DNA of 64,000 nt from positions 558,001 through 622,000 of the forward strand of contig JAUIRK010000964.1 of the NCBI GenBank assembly GCA_030549495.1. Reading direction: 5' to 3'. The stretch comes from Nectonema munidae. Lineage: Eukaryota > Nematomorpha > Nectonematoida > Nectonematidae. Positions 48,241-59,044 of this stretch are shown here, piece by piece. The notes under the pieces are model-generated. The model made no database searches. It saw only the letters and a list, made by a program, of their open reading frames with translations, and was not told where the DNA came from. The position numbers and the translations under genes were made by a program. Numbering within the stretch: the stretch's first letter is position 1; the number at the start of each line of letters is the position of its first letter.

Positions 48241-51200
48241 TATTATTGTTTATGATAAAATGCAAAGCACTTTTCTTCAAGTCTTTTGTCACATTCTTAA
48301 CATTTTTGTTGTTTTTTTACACATTATGTATCTTCCTTGTGAACAAGAAACTATAAAATGTCTATTTGATTTTCTCAAAATAGGCATTAGAAGAGTAGAA
48401 GGCCCTACTTTTTATTTGTTTTGCTTTTTTTTTGTCTATTCATGAATTTTTTTGACAGTGATTCAATCAGTATGTTAAACACTCATAAATCTACTCATCA
48501 ATCATATAATGTTTCTTTTTCGAAAGATATTTTCAGCCCTATTTTTTTCCACGAAAACTTTCATAATCCATCTTCCTCTTCAACATGTGATCTTTCTCGA
48601 TCTTTGAGCCTTTACAATTTAAATATTGTTAGTCTTAAGATTCAATACCTCAGAGCTAAGTTTGAAATTTTAGAGGCCTTCTTTTTTCAATTCAACTCTC
48701 TTAATCATTCCCCTCTACATGTAGTTTGTCTCCAAGAAACTTGGATAAATGATGTACGTTCGAGTTCTTTTGAAATACCAGGTTATGATTTCATTTTTGT
48801 GCCTCCTAGGATTAGCTCACATGCAGGCCTTGCTTTTTATGTTCACAAGTCAATAACTTATAAAGTTTGTACTTTAAACAATGCGAGTAACTGTTTTCAG
48901 ATATTTACAATTTCTCTTACTTTATCTAATTCTAAACTACTGTCTCTTAATAATATTTATAGGAAACCATCTTCATCTAATCAAGATATTGAGTCATTTT
49001 TTTCTGAGTTTGAAAAACTTTTATCTGATTATAAACTTTCTAGCAAACCTGCAATTTTTTTAGGAGATTTTAATTTTGATCTTTTCAAACATGATAAATG
49101 CAAAAATGTCAAAACCTTTCTTAATATTTTTTCTTTAAATGCCCTATCACCTTTAATTTCGAAATTAACTCGACCTACTAGTAGTTCGCTTATAGATAAT
49201 ATCTTTTTTTCTGATTGCTTAATAAGGAAAAAAGCTTTTAACTTGTTATATGATATTTCAGATCATATCCCAATTTTAGTAACCTTAGATGTCTACCCAT
49301 TGACGAAAAACTTTTTTTTCAAATCTAAGTTTAATGCTGCATCATATGTTAGGGATGTAAGTTCATTTAATTGGCACAATTTACTTGACAATTACATTAA
49401 TTTCCCAAATCTTTACTTCCATAAACTAAACTCTAAGCTTGTTGACTTTATTAACATTAATACACGTTATATTAAGTTTAAAAGAAATTCTAAATTTTAT
49501 TATAATAACCCAATTAAATCATGGTTGAACAAGGAAATTTTGGATTTAATTAAAGAAAGAAATAATGTGTATAGGAGGTTAAATAACTCATATTCTGATA
49601 CATATTCTGAGCTAAAATTGAAATATAATTTGCTTAGGAATAGTATAAAGTATAAATGTAGAACACAAAAAAATTAATTTGTACATAATTTATTAATGAA
49701 TCAAACGAACACAAAAGTTATTTGGCGAGAAGTAAAAAATAGCTTAAATATTAATAAATCAACAAACATAAATTTGAATTTTGGTGGGGAGTTAATTGAA
49801 GATGAACAAACGGTTTGTTCAATTTTCAATGTTAAGTTTAGAATGAAGTTACCCTCCTCTCAACCGGAAAAAAACTCTACCAAATACATAGCACAAGTTC
49901 ACACTAAATTTTAATTTAAAATTTTTTCTTATAGTGATGTTATTCTAGCTGTCAAGGAATATGATCAAAGTAATTGTAATGATGCTTATGGGCTTTCTAT
50001 TTCCCACATCAAGCCTATACTTAATGTTATTTATCCATTTTTAAGATTGGGATATAATATTTGCTTAAAGTATTGTGTTTTACCGGACGATTTTAAACTC
50101 AGTGCAGTACATCCTGTTTTTAAAAAAGGCGCTAGAGAAGACATTAATAACTATCGCCCAATATCAATTATTCCGGTTCTGTCTAAAATTTTTGAAAAGC
50201 TACTTAATATTCAATTGCAATCATACTTTAATTCTAATAATCTATTTTATCCTCTTCAGTTCGGCTTTCGTAAGAATTACAACACCCAGTCACTACTTAC
50301 ACATTATATAGATAACATTTTGAATACTCTTGAGTCCAATGAAGGAATGCTTTCACTGTTCTTAGATTTTAGTAAAGCTTTTGATAATCTTTCACACCAA
50401 ATTTTATTTGATAAACTGCCTCTCTATGAAGTGCAAGGAAACTCCTTGCTTCTAATCAAATCTTATTTGCTTAATCGTCAGCAGTATGTAACTTTGAATA
50501 AATTCAAGTCTAACGTTTCTACCATTAATATGGGGGTTCCTCAGGGTTCTATCCTGGGCCCTCTATTATTCCTAATTTTTATAAATGATATACATGTATC
50601 TAATTGCTCGCTGAAGTTTTATTGTTTTGCTGATGATGTGACAATAAACATCCCGTTTTCTATGGCAACTCCACCCAAAAGTATGGACTTTTTCAACGAT
50701 TATCTTGGGCCATTCTTTGAATGGTGTACTCAAAATTGCATGCATATAAATGTATCTAAGTCTAAAGCCATTCTCTTTGGAAGTATGAATAGAAAAATTC
50801 CTACTGAGAATTTCAATTTCGAAGTTGTTGAATATTATAAATTACTTGGTGTCATCATCGACTGCAAATTGAAGTGGAAACAACATATCTCTTATGCCAA
50901 TTCTATTCTGTGTAGTAATTTAGGCATTCTAAAACACAATAAGTTTTTGTTACCGACCAAAATCAAATTATTATTGTACAACTCCTTTTTTCTCCCTTAT
51001 CTTAATTACTGCATAGTTCTATGGGGTCATCAAAACCTTGAGCTATTGATAAAAACAGAAAAACGAATTATACGCTATATAACTGGAAGTCATTACTTAT
51101 CTCATACTACCCCCTTATTTTTTAGAGAGAACTTACTAAAGATTAATGACTTGTATATGTGTATAATCTATCGATGGTTACCTATAAACTTTTAAATGGA

Positions 51201-51709
51201 TTTCTACCTAACATATTTAATGAGTTTATTTTATTTAACTACATGAACCATGAATATAATCTACGAAATAAATCCAATTTATCACTTCCATCTTATTGTA
51301 AAAAATTATCTAAACAATCTATAAAATATAAAATTTCTCATAACTTTAACTTTTTTATGTTTAACTCTCAATGTATTCTTTCTAAAATAAGCACTTGTAA
51401 AAATATAATTAAAAAACTTCTTTTAGATAAATATAGTTTAACTTGTCATTCTATTAATTGCTTTGTGTGTAACAACCACCAAGTTATTTAACAATATATT
51501 AACAGCCACTCATTCTAATCATGCGCACTGCACACTATCTGTATTTTATTCCAGCTAATGGATTATTTTTACTTCATATTTATTTTATGAATATCGTATA
51601 TGATGTATTTCTATTTCATTGATGTAATATGGGTTTTATTCATATCAGCGGCTTGTAGGCCTTTTGAATTTTTTCCAAACTATAAATATGCAATGTCAAA
51701 AAAAAAAAA
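48241..51709 (+). mobile_element. Nearly full-length LINE (Jockey/CR1/L2-like)
   Basis: A non-LTR retrotransposon with endonuclease and reverse transcriptase on the plus strand. The 3' UTR carries TATCAGCGGCTTGTAGGCCT (51645), shared with the 3' end at 21.2 kb, then an A run at 51698-51709. The 5' limit is uncertain: coding similarity starts at about 48600, and 48241 is only a likely upstream bound. No separate gag-like ORF1 was seen. The right junction abuts a piggyBac remnant. Confidence 0.8.
48421..51491 (+). CDS. LINE ORF2: APE endonuclease and reverse transcriptase (broken)
   Basis: A single reading frame covers 48421-51195 apart from two in-frame TAA codons (49675-49677, 49912-49914). 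The C-terminus (51159-51491) is in another frame, so there is one frame change near 51170. APE endonuclease blocks: 'LQETWIND', 'HAGLAFYVHKSI', 'NNIYRKPS', 'LGDFNFDL', 'LTRPTSSSLIDNIF', 'ISDHIPI'. RT blocks: 'FKKGAREDINNYRPIS', 'FGFRKNYNTQS', 'LFLDFSKAFDNLSHQ', 'MGVPQGSILGPLLFLIFIND', catalytic 'FYCFADDV', 'YKLLGVIIDCKLKWKQH'. The endonuclease nicks DNA and the RT copies element RNA at the nick. With only three visible lesions, this is a young copy. Confidence 0.9.
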
Positions 51710-51714
51710 GATGT

Positions 51715-52860
51715 AAAACAATCTTTCTTTTTAACTCTAAATCTGTTAAATTATATTTTTTATTTTTCCTACAATCTCTTTTTAAAATAGTCAAAGCTTC
51801 GTGATTACAGAAGTTTGAAGCGATGATAACAGGAGCATTATCATTCCACCGCGCTATAATTTTTTTCCATCACATCTGTAATCAAATTTACCTCTCTTCA
51901 TTTTTTTAATAAGACATTTATTTGTACGATTTTCTAGTATCGTCCCTGAAAACTGTATACCTCTATAAATTTATGAGATGAAACAAAGTTATCAAAATAT
52001 ACTTTATGAGAACTTTTATTCGTGAGTAAATTTGTGAAATCTTTTATGATTCTAAAACTCTAGAGAGTTACATTATCACCTTTTCCAACTTACAACTTTG
52101 CTTGATATGAATAAGAGCTAGTCGAACAAATGTAGAAAATCGCGTACCCAAATCTTTTTGTTTGTTCTTTGATGAATTGTTTACATGAATGCTTTCATAA
52201 GGCGCCACACTTTCATCAATTGAAGACATTTGTTGTAAAATCCCAATTACAGAATTTTTTCATCTAACAAATCATAAATAACTTGAACTTTAGCAAACGT
52301 ATTTGTATTGATTTTATCGTTATCACATAAATGAGAATAGTTTCTTGACCTTATTTTAGGAATTAGAAAACCTACTAAGTCAGCATCTTGACACCAGTAA
52401 TCATCTTCTTTCGACAAAATACTATATTCACTAAGTAAAATAATTCCAACAATCTGAATAATAACTTGAGCCTGATAAATTACAATTTGAGAAACATAAA
52501 TATTAGTCATATTTGCTAAATAAAAAAAATCAAAAGGCACAACCATGTGAAAGATAAACTGGCTTCCTTTAGTTAAGGATATAATGAAAGCGATAAAGGT
52601 TCTTCTTTCAAATTTTTATCAAAATTACTTGATTTTTTCCAATTCGATTTCTTGCTTTCAATCTCATTTTCCAAGATATTTTCATTATGAATACTTACTT
52701 CAAGTTCTCAAGATAACCAATTTCTTCCATCAAAAATGTCTTCCTCAGAAACTGCATTATTTTAATCAGGTGGAAGAATACATATATCGATTTCATTATT
52801 ACATTCTAAATGATCCACAACAGCCGAAGCGTGAGATAGAGTTTACAAAATCATGAAAAT
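51715..52860 (-). mobile_element. piggyBac transposase remnant
   Basis: Minus strand. The acidic N-terminus (about 52810-52700) includes 'LECNNEIDICILPPD' and 'SEEDIFDG'. A middle part (52400-52250) holds 'RSRNYSHLCDNDKINTN' and 'KVQVIYDLLDEKI', then 'SIDESVAPYE', the piggyBac 'sIDE.m.pfkgR' block. Next are 'HKVYFDNFVSSHKFIE' (about 52000, catalytic D of 'DNfFTS') and 'GTILENRTNKCLIKKMKRG' (about 51930). This order is that of PGBD/piggyBac transposases, which target TTAA. The C-terminal cysteine-rich part is missing, and the copy stops where the LINE ends. At least four frame breaks make it inactive. Confidence 0.75.
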
Positions 52861-53962
52861 ATATCACACTATGAAAAATAAACAGAGAAAAAGAATATCT
52901 GCAAAAAATGTTATTACATAAATGAATGGAAGTTAATCAGAGAAAAAAAACCAAAAATTTACATGCGTTCTGACAAGCGTCCATTTGTAATATTAAGTGC
53001 TTTAGTTTATATCAGACATTATTTTACAAATAAAACTTCACATGTGAGAAGAATATCACATAAACATTTGATTTAAAAAATTAATAATTTTTGTGCTCAT
53101 AGAGCGGATGTTCCGAAATTGGACATTTTTATTTAGTGGAATGAGTTGGAGAAATACTGTCTCAGATTATTTTCTTATCTGTTTTTGCATTCTTTCATTC
53201 CCATACTTAGAAATATTAGTAGAAACAGCATGAAATAAATTGAGCGTGGCGTATGAACAAGTGAAAAAATATATTTGTAGCGAGAGAAGCAAGCGAGTGA
53301 GTATGAGAGACAATGGAATACTTTATTTATTAAAAATAGTAAAAAAGACCAGGTAAAATAAATGACAGGGAGGAGAAAGACAAGTGAACTTCCTTGATAT
53401 GGTGGTGCATCAGCAAACATCACACACTACTCTAGATGGAAAAGTGATTTTGGATCAGGGGCGCACATCCAGGGGGACTCTCATTCAAGCTTTCTTCTTT
53501 CATTCAAGCTCTCTTCTTTCGTTCAAGCTCTCCTCTATCATTCAGCTCTCTAATTTGTATTTAGAGTTAAATTATAAATAATTCTATTTTATCTCATTAG
53601 AAAGAAGTTTTTAGCGGAATATAAGTTCAATATTTTCACAATCTTTTTTCATGATATCAAAGTTCAGCTATTCAAATTAATCACAGATTTTTGGTAAAAA
53701 TTTAGTTCCATCAATACACCAAATATTTTGCAAAAATGAAAATTGTTTGTTTTTAAATAAGGGAAAAATAGTTTTCAATCGTTACAATTTTATATCAATG
53801 AATATTGTCGGACTCGCGTTAAAAAATTTTTCAACAAAGATCACTTTAATCTTTTTCAGTACGTTTGTTACATTTTGTAACATTTGAAAACTTTAATTTT
53901 TTTCAGGTCAAGAAATTTTTTTTTCAATAGCTTAGTGATACAAGTAGTAATGTGATACAATT
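52861..53962. other. Spacer with a short minisatellite
   Basis: The stretch 53478-53545 holds three to four units of about 21 bp (TTCAAGCTCTCTTCTTTC). The block 53190-53480 is somewhat GC-richer. The minus frame 53423-53175 is hydrophobic but unrecognised. Confidence 0.4.
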
Positions 53963-55690
53963 TTGTACTCAGAAAATGAATATAATTTTTGTCATAGTAA
54001 TATGAATATTTCTTCACCCCATGTTGCTCATACAATACCTATACTTTCTGAAAAACCTAGTAAAGAATTGAATTTAGATAATTTTGCTACTTTTTTATTA
54101 TCTTTGAGAGAATTAAAAAAAGTTCCACTTAAACATTTAGAATACATTACATATGAGCTTAAAAAACTTGTTTATTTGCATAATGAACATCTTAAAAATT
54201 CTATTTGGCAAATTTGTCAGACAAACAACTTTTCAAAAGAAATATTCCTACAATTTCTCACAGTATTTGATCAAAAAAATAGTTTAGAATATTGCTTTGA
54301 ACAACTAGGTTCAAATTATCTACTTGATAAAAATATTAAATACAAAAGTACATTTATAGAACCAATACAAATTAGTATCGAATGTGAACTTATTAATAAA
54401 AGTGCATTTATCATTATATTTCTATATCTAAAACTATAAAAGCTTTATTAATGAAAAATGATGTATTTTCTTATGTTTTTAATCAAAAAGTTTCTACTGA
54501 AGGTATTTTAAAAGAATTTTGTGATTCTGATATATATAAAACAATTAAAACAAATTCTCAGCATAGTAAATTTTTAGAAATCTTTCTTTACTATGATGAC
54601 TTTACTATTTCTAACCCAGTAGGTGTGAAATCAGACAAAATTAAGCTCAGTGTCATATACTTTACATTAGGGAATTTGCCTTCTAAAACGAGAACAAAAT
54701 CTCAATGTATTAATCTTGTTTTGATTTGTTATACATCTTTAATAAAGAAAGTAGGCTTTAACAAAGTTTTAAATACTCTTTTTAAAGATCTGAAATTAGT
54801 TGAAAATGAAGGTGTTTCATTTATGAAAAATAATATCTCGTACAATATAAAAGGGTATCTTTGTGCTATTTTAGCTGATAATCTTGGATCTTACACAATT
54901 GGAGGATTTTGCGAAGCTTTTAATGTAAATCGGTACTGCAGATTTTGTTTTCTAGACAAAAAGAGTATTGATAAACACCGCTCTTATACAAATTTTCCTT
55001 TAAGAACACCTACGAATTTAAGTGAAAATCTTCAAAACATTGAAGTTAATAATAAATTGTCCATATTTTTCGGTGTTAAATGGAATAGTATTTTTTAATA
55101 GTTACCGAAAATATGCCCTCTGATTTAAGCCATGATGTTTTTGAAGGTATAGTACCTTGGGTTGTTTCAGACATTGTTGAGAGCTTGATTGAAAAAAAAT
55201 ATTTTAGCGTTGATACCATCAATTTTATTTTACAAAACTTCCCATTTAACCACAGTGATTTAGCTGATAAACCTTATCTTTTTAAATATGTTCATCAAAA
55301 AATTAAAGTTATACAAACTTCATCTCAAAATTGGTGTTTAATTTGATTTTTGCCAATTATATTATATCAAAAAATACCTGAAGATATATTAGAATATAAA
55401 ATTTTGCTTAAACTTCTTGATATACTTAATATTTTGATATCATTTGAATTCGATATTCCTAGAATGTTTATATTAGAAGACCTCAATAGAAGAATTTTTT
55501 GAATTATACACTGTAGAATTTGGGAAAAAATTTTTACCTAAGTTGCATTTTATTCTTCACTATCCTTCTCAAATAAAAAAATTTGGACCTTTATAGAATT
55601 TTCAAACAATGCGTTTTGAATCAAAGCATTCTTATTTTAAAGAAATTACCATAGAACAAAAATACAATTAACCTAACAAAAACATTGGCC
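53963..55690 (+). CDS. Transposase_21/CACTA-like transposase (broken)
   Basis: Plus strand, frames at 53963-54439, 54451-55098 and 55113-55346, then shifted frames to about 55640. Recognised blocks: 'FLEIFLYYDDFTISNPVG' with 'KLSVIYFTLGNLP' (usual '..dd.e..NPLGs..kh.l...Y..l.NlP'), and a Cys cluster 'NRYCRFCF'. Then come 'MPSDLSHDVFEGIVPW' (usual 'D.mHdllEGv'), 'KVIQTSSQNWCLI' (usual 'kasq.WcllR.lP'), 'LPKLHFILHYP' and 'TMRFESKHSYFKE'. This order is typical of a repeat-borne metazoan protein family I relate to CACTA/EnSpm (Transposase_21); the superfamily name is tentative. The first stop at 54439 suggests a break or a short intron. It has at least four breaks in all. No CACTA-type termini were found. 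Confidence 0.65.
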
Positions 55691-55898
55691 TATCGTCATC
55701 AGTTTTTACAATAAGTTTATTTGCTTGATAATTTTTATTTCAAAAATTTTTAAAATTCTCCCAACTATAAAAAAGTGGATTTAGATAGCTTTGACACTAA
55801 AATTCAAACACTATTAAAAGAGAAAGGCTTCGAAAATTTAATATTCAAAGAAAGCAAATCACTAACTCATTCAAATATTAAATATTTCAAAGATCAGT

Positions 55899-56224
55899 GT
55901 ATAAACTTCCACAGGATGAGGATACTTTAGGTCATCTATAGGCAAAATTACTGCCTTATACGTAGGCAGTAATTTGTAACATAACAATTAGCAGAGCGAA
56001 TAAAACTAATTGTCAGCAAAAAAATTAGCGATTTGTATCCAATTTTTTATAGGATTAATCATATAATCAGTATAGAATCAATTTTTTTTTAATATCTTAC
56101 GAACACTTTTCTGAAAGTTTTATTCGCTCTGCTAATTGTTATGTTACAAATTACTGTCTACGTATAAGGCAGTAATTTTGCCTATAGATGACCTAAAGTA
56201 TCCTCATCCTGTGGAAGTTTATAC
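55899..56224. repeat. Near-perfect palindrome, 109-bp arms
   Basis: The left arm 55899-56007 (GTATAAACTTCCACAGGATG...) and right arm 56116-56224 are reverse complements with a single visible mismatch (GTAGGCAG against GTAGACAG). The spacer is 108 bp of AT-rich sequence. A transcript would fold into a long hairpin. It lies between the transposase and its putative companion gene. It may be a MITE with very long arms or an inverted duplication; no clear target duplication flanks it. Confidence 0.95.
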
Positions 56225-56343
56225 AACACTCAATAATGATGAAATAATTATACCTAAATATGCTATTTTTTAAAAATAGGAATATTTTGATTTTATGTAA
56301 ATATTTGACTTTGCTTTTTTTATATAACTATATAATATTTTAT

Positions 56344-57075
56344 CTAGAAAATGGAATATATTGTTGCGAGTTTTAAAAACTCTTCCAAGAAAATTAAGAT
56401 AAACGGTGAGACCGATTTTATTTCAGTTAAAGCACTTTGTTTGGAATCTTTTAATCTATAGAAGAAGTTGTTAGCATAAAGTATTATGATAATGATGTGA
56501 GCGAATATATTGATTTGAAAGAGGAAACCTTTCATCTACAAAATGATATGAGAGTTCTTAAAGTTCTATTATTATCAAATGATTCAGATACATTAAGTGA
56601 TGGAATGTATTGTTTTTTTGTTCTATCATTTTATAATATAATTAACATTTTTATACTAAGTTATCTTACTTCTCTGTTTACAAAAATATCACTGAAAGTT
56701 TACTGAATCAGTACCCTCAGCTGCAAACTTTACATCAGATGGATTATCAGTCGGCTTTTGTAAATGATTATTTGCAAGGTAATAAGCTTATTCTATTTTA
56801 AAAGTTATATTTAGATATATTGGAACGAAAAAATAAAATACAAATTTCAAAATGAAAGGAAAGGTAAAGACGAAAATCTTAATATTGTTAAAGAGAAAAG
56901 AAGAAAAATAGTAAGTATTCAAAATGAAGAAAATTCTATACAAGATACTTATTTAAATTTTATAAATATGCAAGAAACTTTCCAAAAACGAAGACTCTTA
57001 GTAGCAAAAAGTAAAAACATTTTTGATGTTATTACTCGCTACCAAATGCTGAAGCTATCAAATGAGGTAAAAATT
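56344..57075 (+). CDS. Companion gene fragment, PB1-/SAMD3-like (broken or spliced)
   Basis: Plus strand, three coding-like blocks: 56351-56460 (MEYIVASFKNSSKKIKINGE...), 56467-56600 ('VSIKYYDNDVSEYIDLKEET' then 'DMRVLKVL') and 56850-57065 ('KEKRRKIVSIQNEENSIQD', 'NMQETFQKRRLLV'). The second block resembles the PB1-like 'fRLqY.DpdF.ne...L.di.DL.....lkV' region. The third resembles the 'M..TF..RR' region of SAMD3-like proteins that are often found in the same repeats as the transposase to the left. Donor-like GAG|GTAAAA at about 57066 hints at introns. This may be the element's second gene; function unknown. Confidence 0.4.
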
Positions 57076-57607
57076 AGATATTTATATATATATAATATTT
57101 TTATATTATTTTATGAACTATCTTTTTGTTATGGTCTTATGCAAAACACGCATTCTTTCACATTCCCTCAACAACAATGTTAAAAGTCACTTTCTCTACA
57201 ATGGCCTATGCAAATAAGTAAATATTTGCATAGGTTCCTATTCTTTCAGTGGAACACTGTTTTATGCGAAAGGCTCTACTTACCTCATGAGATTAAAAAC
57301 CAAATATCGGCTATTATTTTTATTAGTTGTTATTATTTTTTTTAGCTAATTCCATGATCGGAAGGGGTTTCGTTTTTCTCTCCTTCCTAATCAATGGCTG
57401 TGGCTGTGCTAAATGAGTTATTAATCACTTTGTCATCAAAATTCATTGATTAAGAATTGTTCTTGTATAACTTTTGTGTTCGAGGCGTATTTTTATGATT
57501 TTTTAGATACTTATCTTATTATTTTTTAAAGAATTTGTGGTTTAATATGAATTCGCTTTGTCAAATAGAATTTATCATATTTCTTAATTTTCTCATTTAT
57601 CAAGAAA
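57076..57607. other. Spacer between two transposon genes
   Basis: Contains the short inverted repeat CCTATGCAAAT...ATTTGCATAGG (57205-57234). The left end of the OTU-MULE element must lie near here, but no terminal repeat could be matched, because the right end is not in view. Confidence 0.4.
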
Positions 57608-58440
57608 TTGATTCCATCACTCATGACTATTAAAAGATTAATGATAGATGTTGATAATAAAGTACCGATTTCAACAACACCAGATGGTAATTGTTTCTTC
57701 AATGCACTTTCTATTTGCATAGTTAGAAATGAATCCTTGAGCCTAAAGTTACGTTTGCTAACAGCAATTGAATTTAGCCTAAATTATCTAACATATCAAA
57801 AATGTCCAAATAATCCCTCTATTGATTTTGTTTCTCCTTTGATAGAAAAAGAAAGGTTAGTTTGTTCTAAAATTGGTTCTTGGTGTTCAGCATATACGAT
57901 GAAAGTTGAAGGAGAAAAATAATCAGCATTTATCCCCCAATCAATGGCGTATTAGACAGAATATCACCAATTCTTAATACAACTTTTTATCCTCAGAAAA
58001 TTGAAAAAGAACAGGTTGAACCATTTTTTATAATGTGGACAAATACTAGTAAAACTCAAAATAGCTTTTGGCAACCTAACCACTTTGTCCCATTAATAAG
58101 GCTGGATGATCACATAGATATTACTAAATCAGAAAATTTGATTATTAATAACTCTTTAATGGATAATAAATATATTAGATTTAATGATAGTTTAGTCGTT
58201 AAAAATGATGTTGGTTCAGATAACATAGATCTTGATTTGCGCCATAGTGAAAAGGATTTAATTATGCGTCATAAATTGAAAAATAAGTTTCTGAAATTAA
58301 TGGAAATAATTAAAATTTTGAAATCTCCTATCAACGTAGCTAATTCAATCCCAAGCGGTATAAAAGAAAATATTTATTTTATAAAAAAAATTTTATTGAT
58401 GATTGCGGCTCTTGGAAAAATACATCGCAAAAAAATATGA
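57608..58440 (+). CDS. OTU-like cysteine protease domain of the MULE
   Basis: 57608-57922 encodes 'ISTTPDGNCFFNALSICI', the OTU active-site block (D-G-N-C, Cys at about 57692). After a frame break, 58033-58440 gives 'FWQPNHFVPLIRL', where the His fits the second catalytic residue. The spacing Cys to His of about 130 residues is normal for small OTU domains. OTU enzymes cleave ubiquitin or similar proteins. OTU-like domains are also found in vertnin-type proteins and some Mutator-like transposons. The stretch between 57923 and 58033 is coding in another frame (YPPINGVLDRISP). Inactive as it stands, with at least two frame breaks. Confidence 0.6.
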
Positions 58441-58559
58441 ATTTTTAATAAATGTAAAAAATGAAACTACTTTCTTAGAAAGAAAAAATGGAGAACTTGA
58501 TATATATAAAGGTAAAACATTTCTTCCGTTAAATTAACATCTTGATAAAAATAGAATAA

Positions 58560-59044
58560 TTATCTTAAAATCATATTATTGTGTAAGTAAAAGAAATTCT
58601 GAATATAAAAGGAAAATTTCATGGATAGAGTATAATTTAACTAGAGAAAACCAATTATATTTATGGGAATACGTTGGAAGTTATCCAAATATGGTTTCTA
58701 TACACGGTAACACAAGAAACCACAACCATGAGTACATAAGGGCAAATCAACAAAAAAACGTTTTAATGAGGTTGAAAAATCAAATGAGGTTCTTGTAAAA
58801 AAATAAGGGTGACATACCGAGAGATTCAATGTATATAAGAAACATTAAATATAACTTAGAAAAACAAAATTTTGGTGACTTAAATAGAAATAAACTAGCA
58901 GATGATATTCAATATGTATTTAATATGATCACCAACTCAAATCCATTTGTTAAGGAAATTATTATATCAGAATCCGGCCATCCAAATATCATATGTTATA
59001 CCAATAACCAGCTCATTCATCTAAAAAGATGTCTATTGGAATAG
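58560..59044 (+). CDS. Finger and linker region of the OTU-MULE transposase
   Basis: 58576-58797 encodes SYYCVSKRNSEYKRKISW, then 'LYLWEYVGSYPN', then 'HGNTRNHNHEY'. The Cys and the His-x-His pair suggest a WRKY/GCM- or FLYWCH-type DNA-binding finger. 58829-59030 continues with KYNLEKQNFGDLNRNKLADD and 'ESGHPNIICYTNNQLIHLK', the stretch that precedes the first catalytic Asp in this family. The coding is cut exactly at the target duplication ATTGGAATAG (59035-59044) and resumes at 61549. Confidence 0.5.

Noticed and set aside
52584-52856. 90-residue plus-strand open frame
   Set aside because: It is antisense to the acidic N-terminal part of the piggyBac remnant on the minus strand, which has recognisable motifs.
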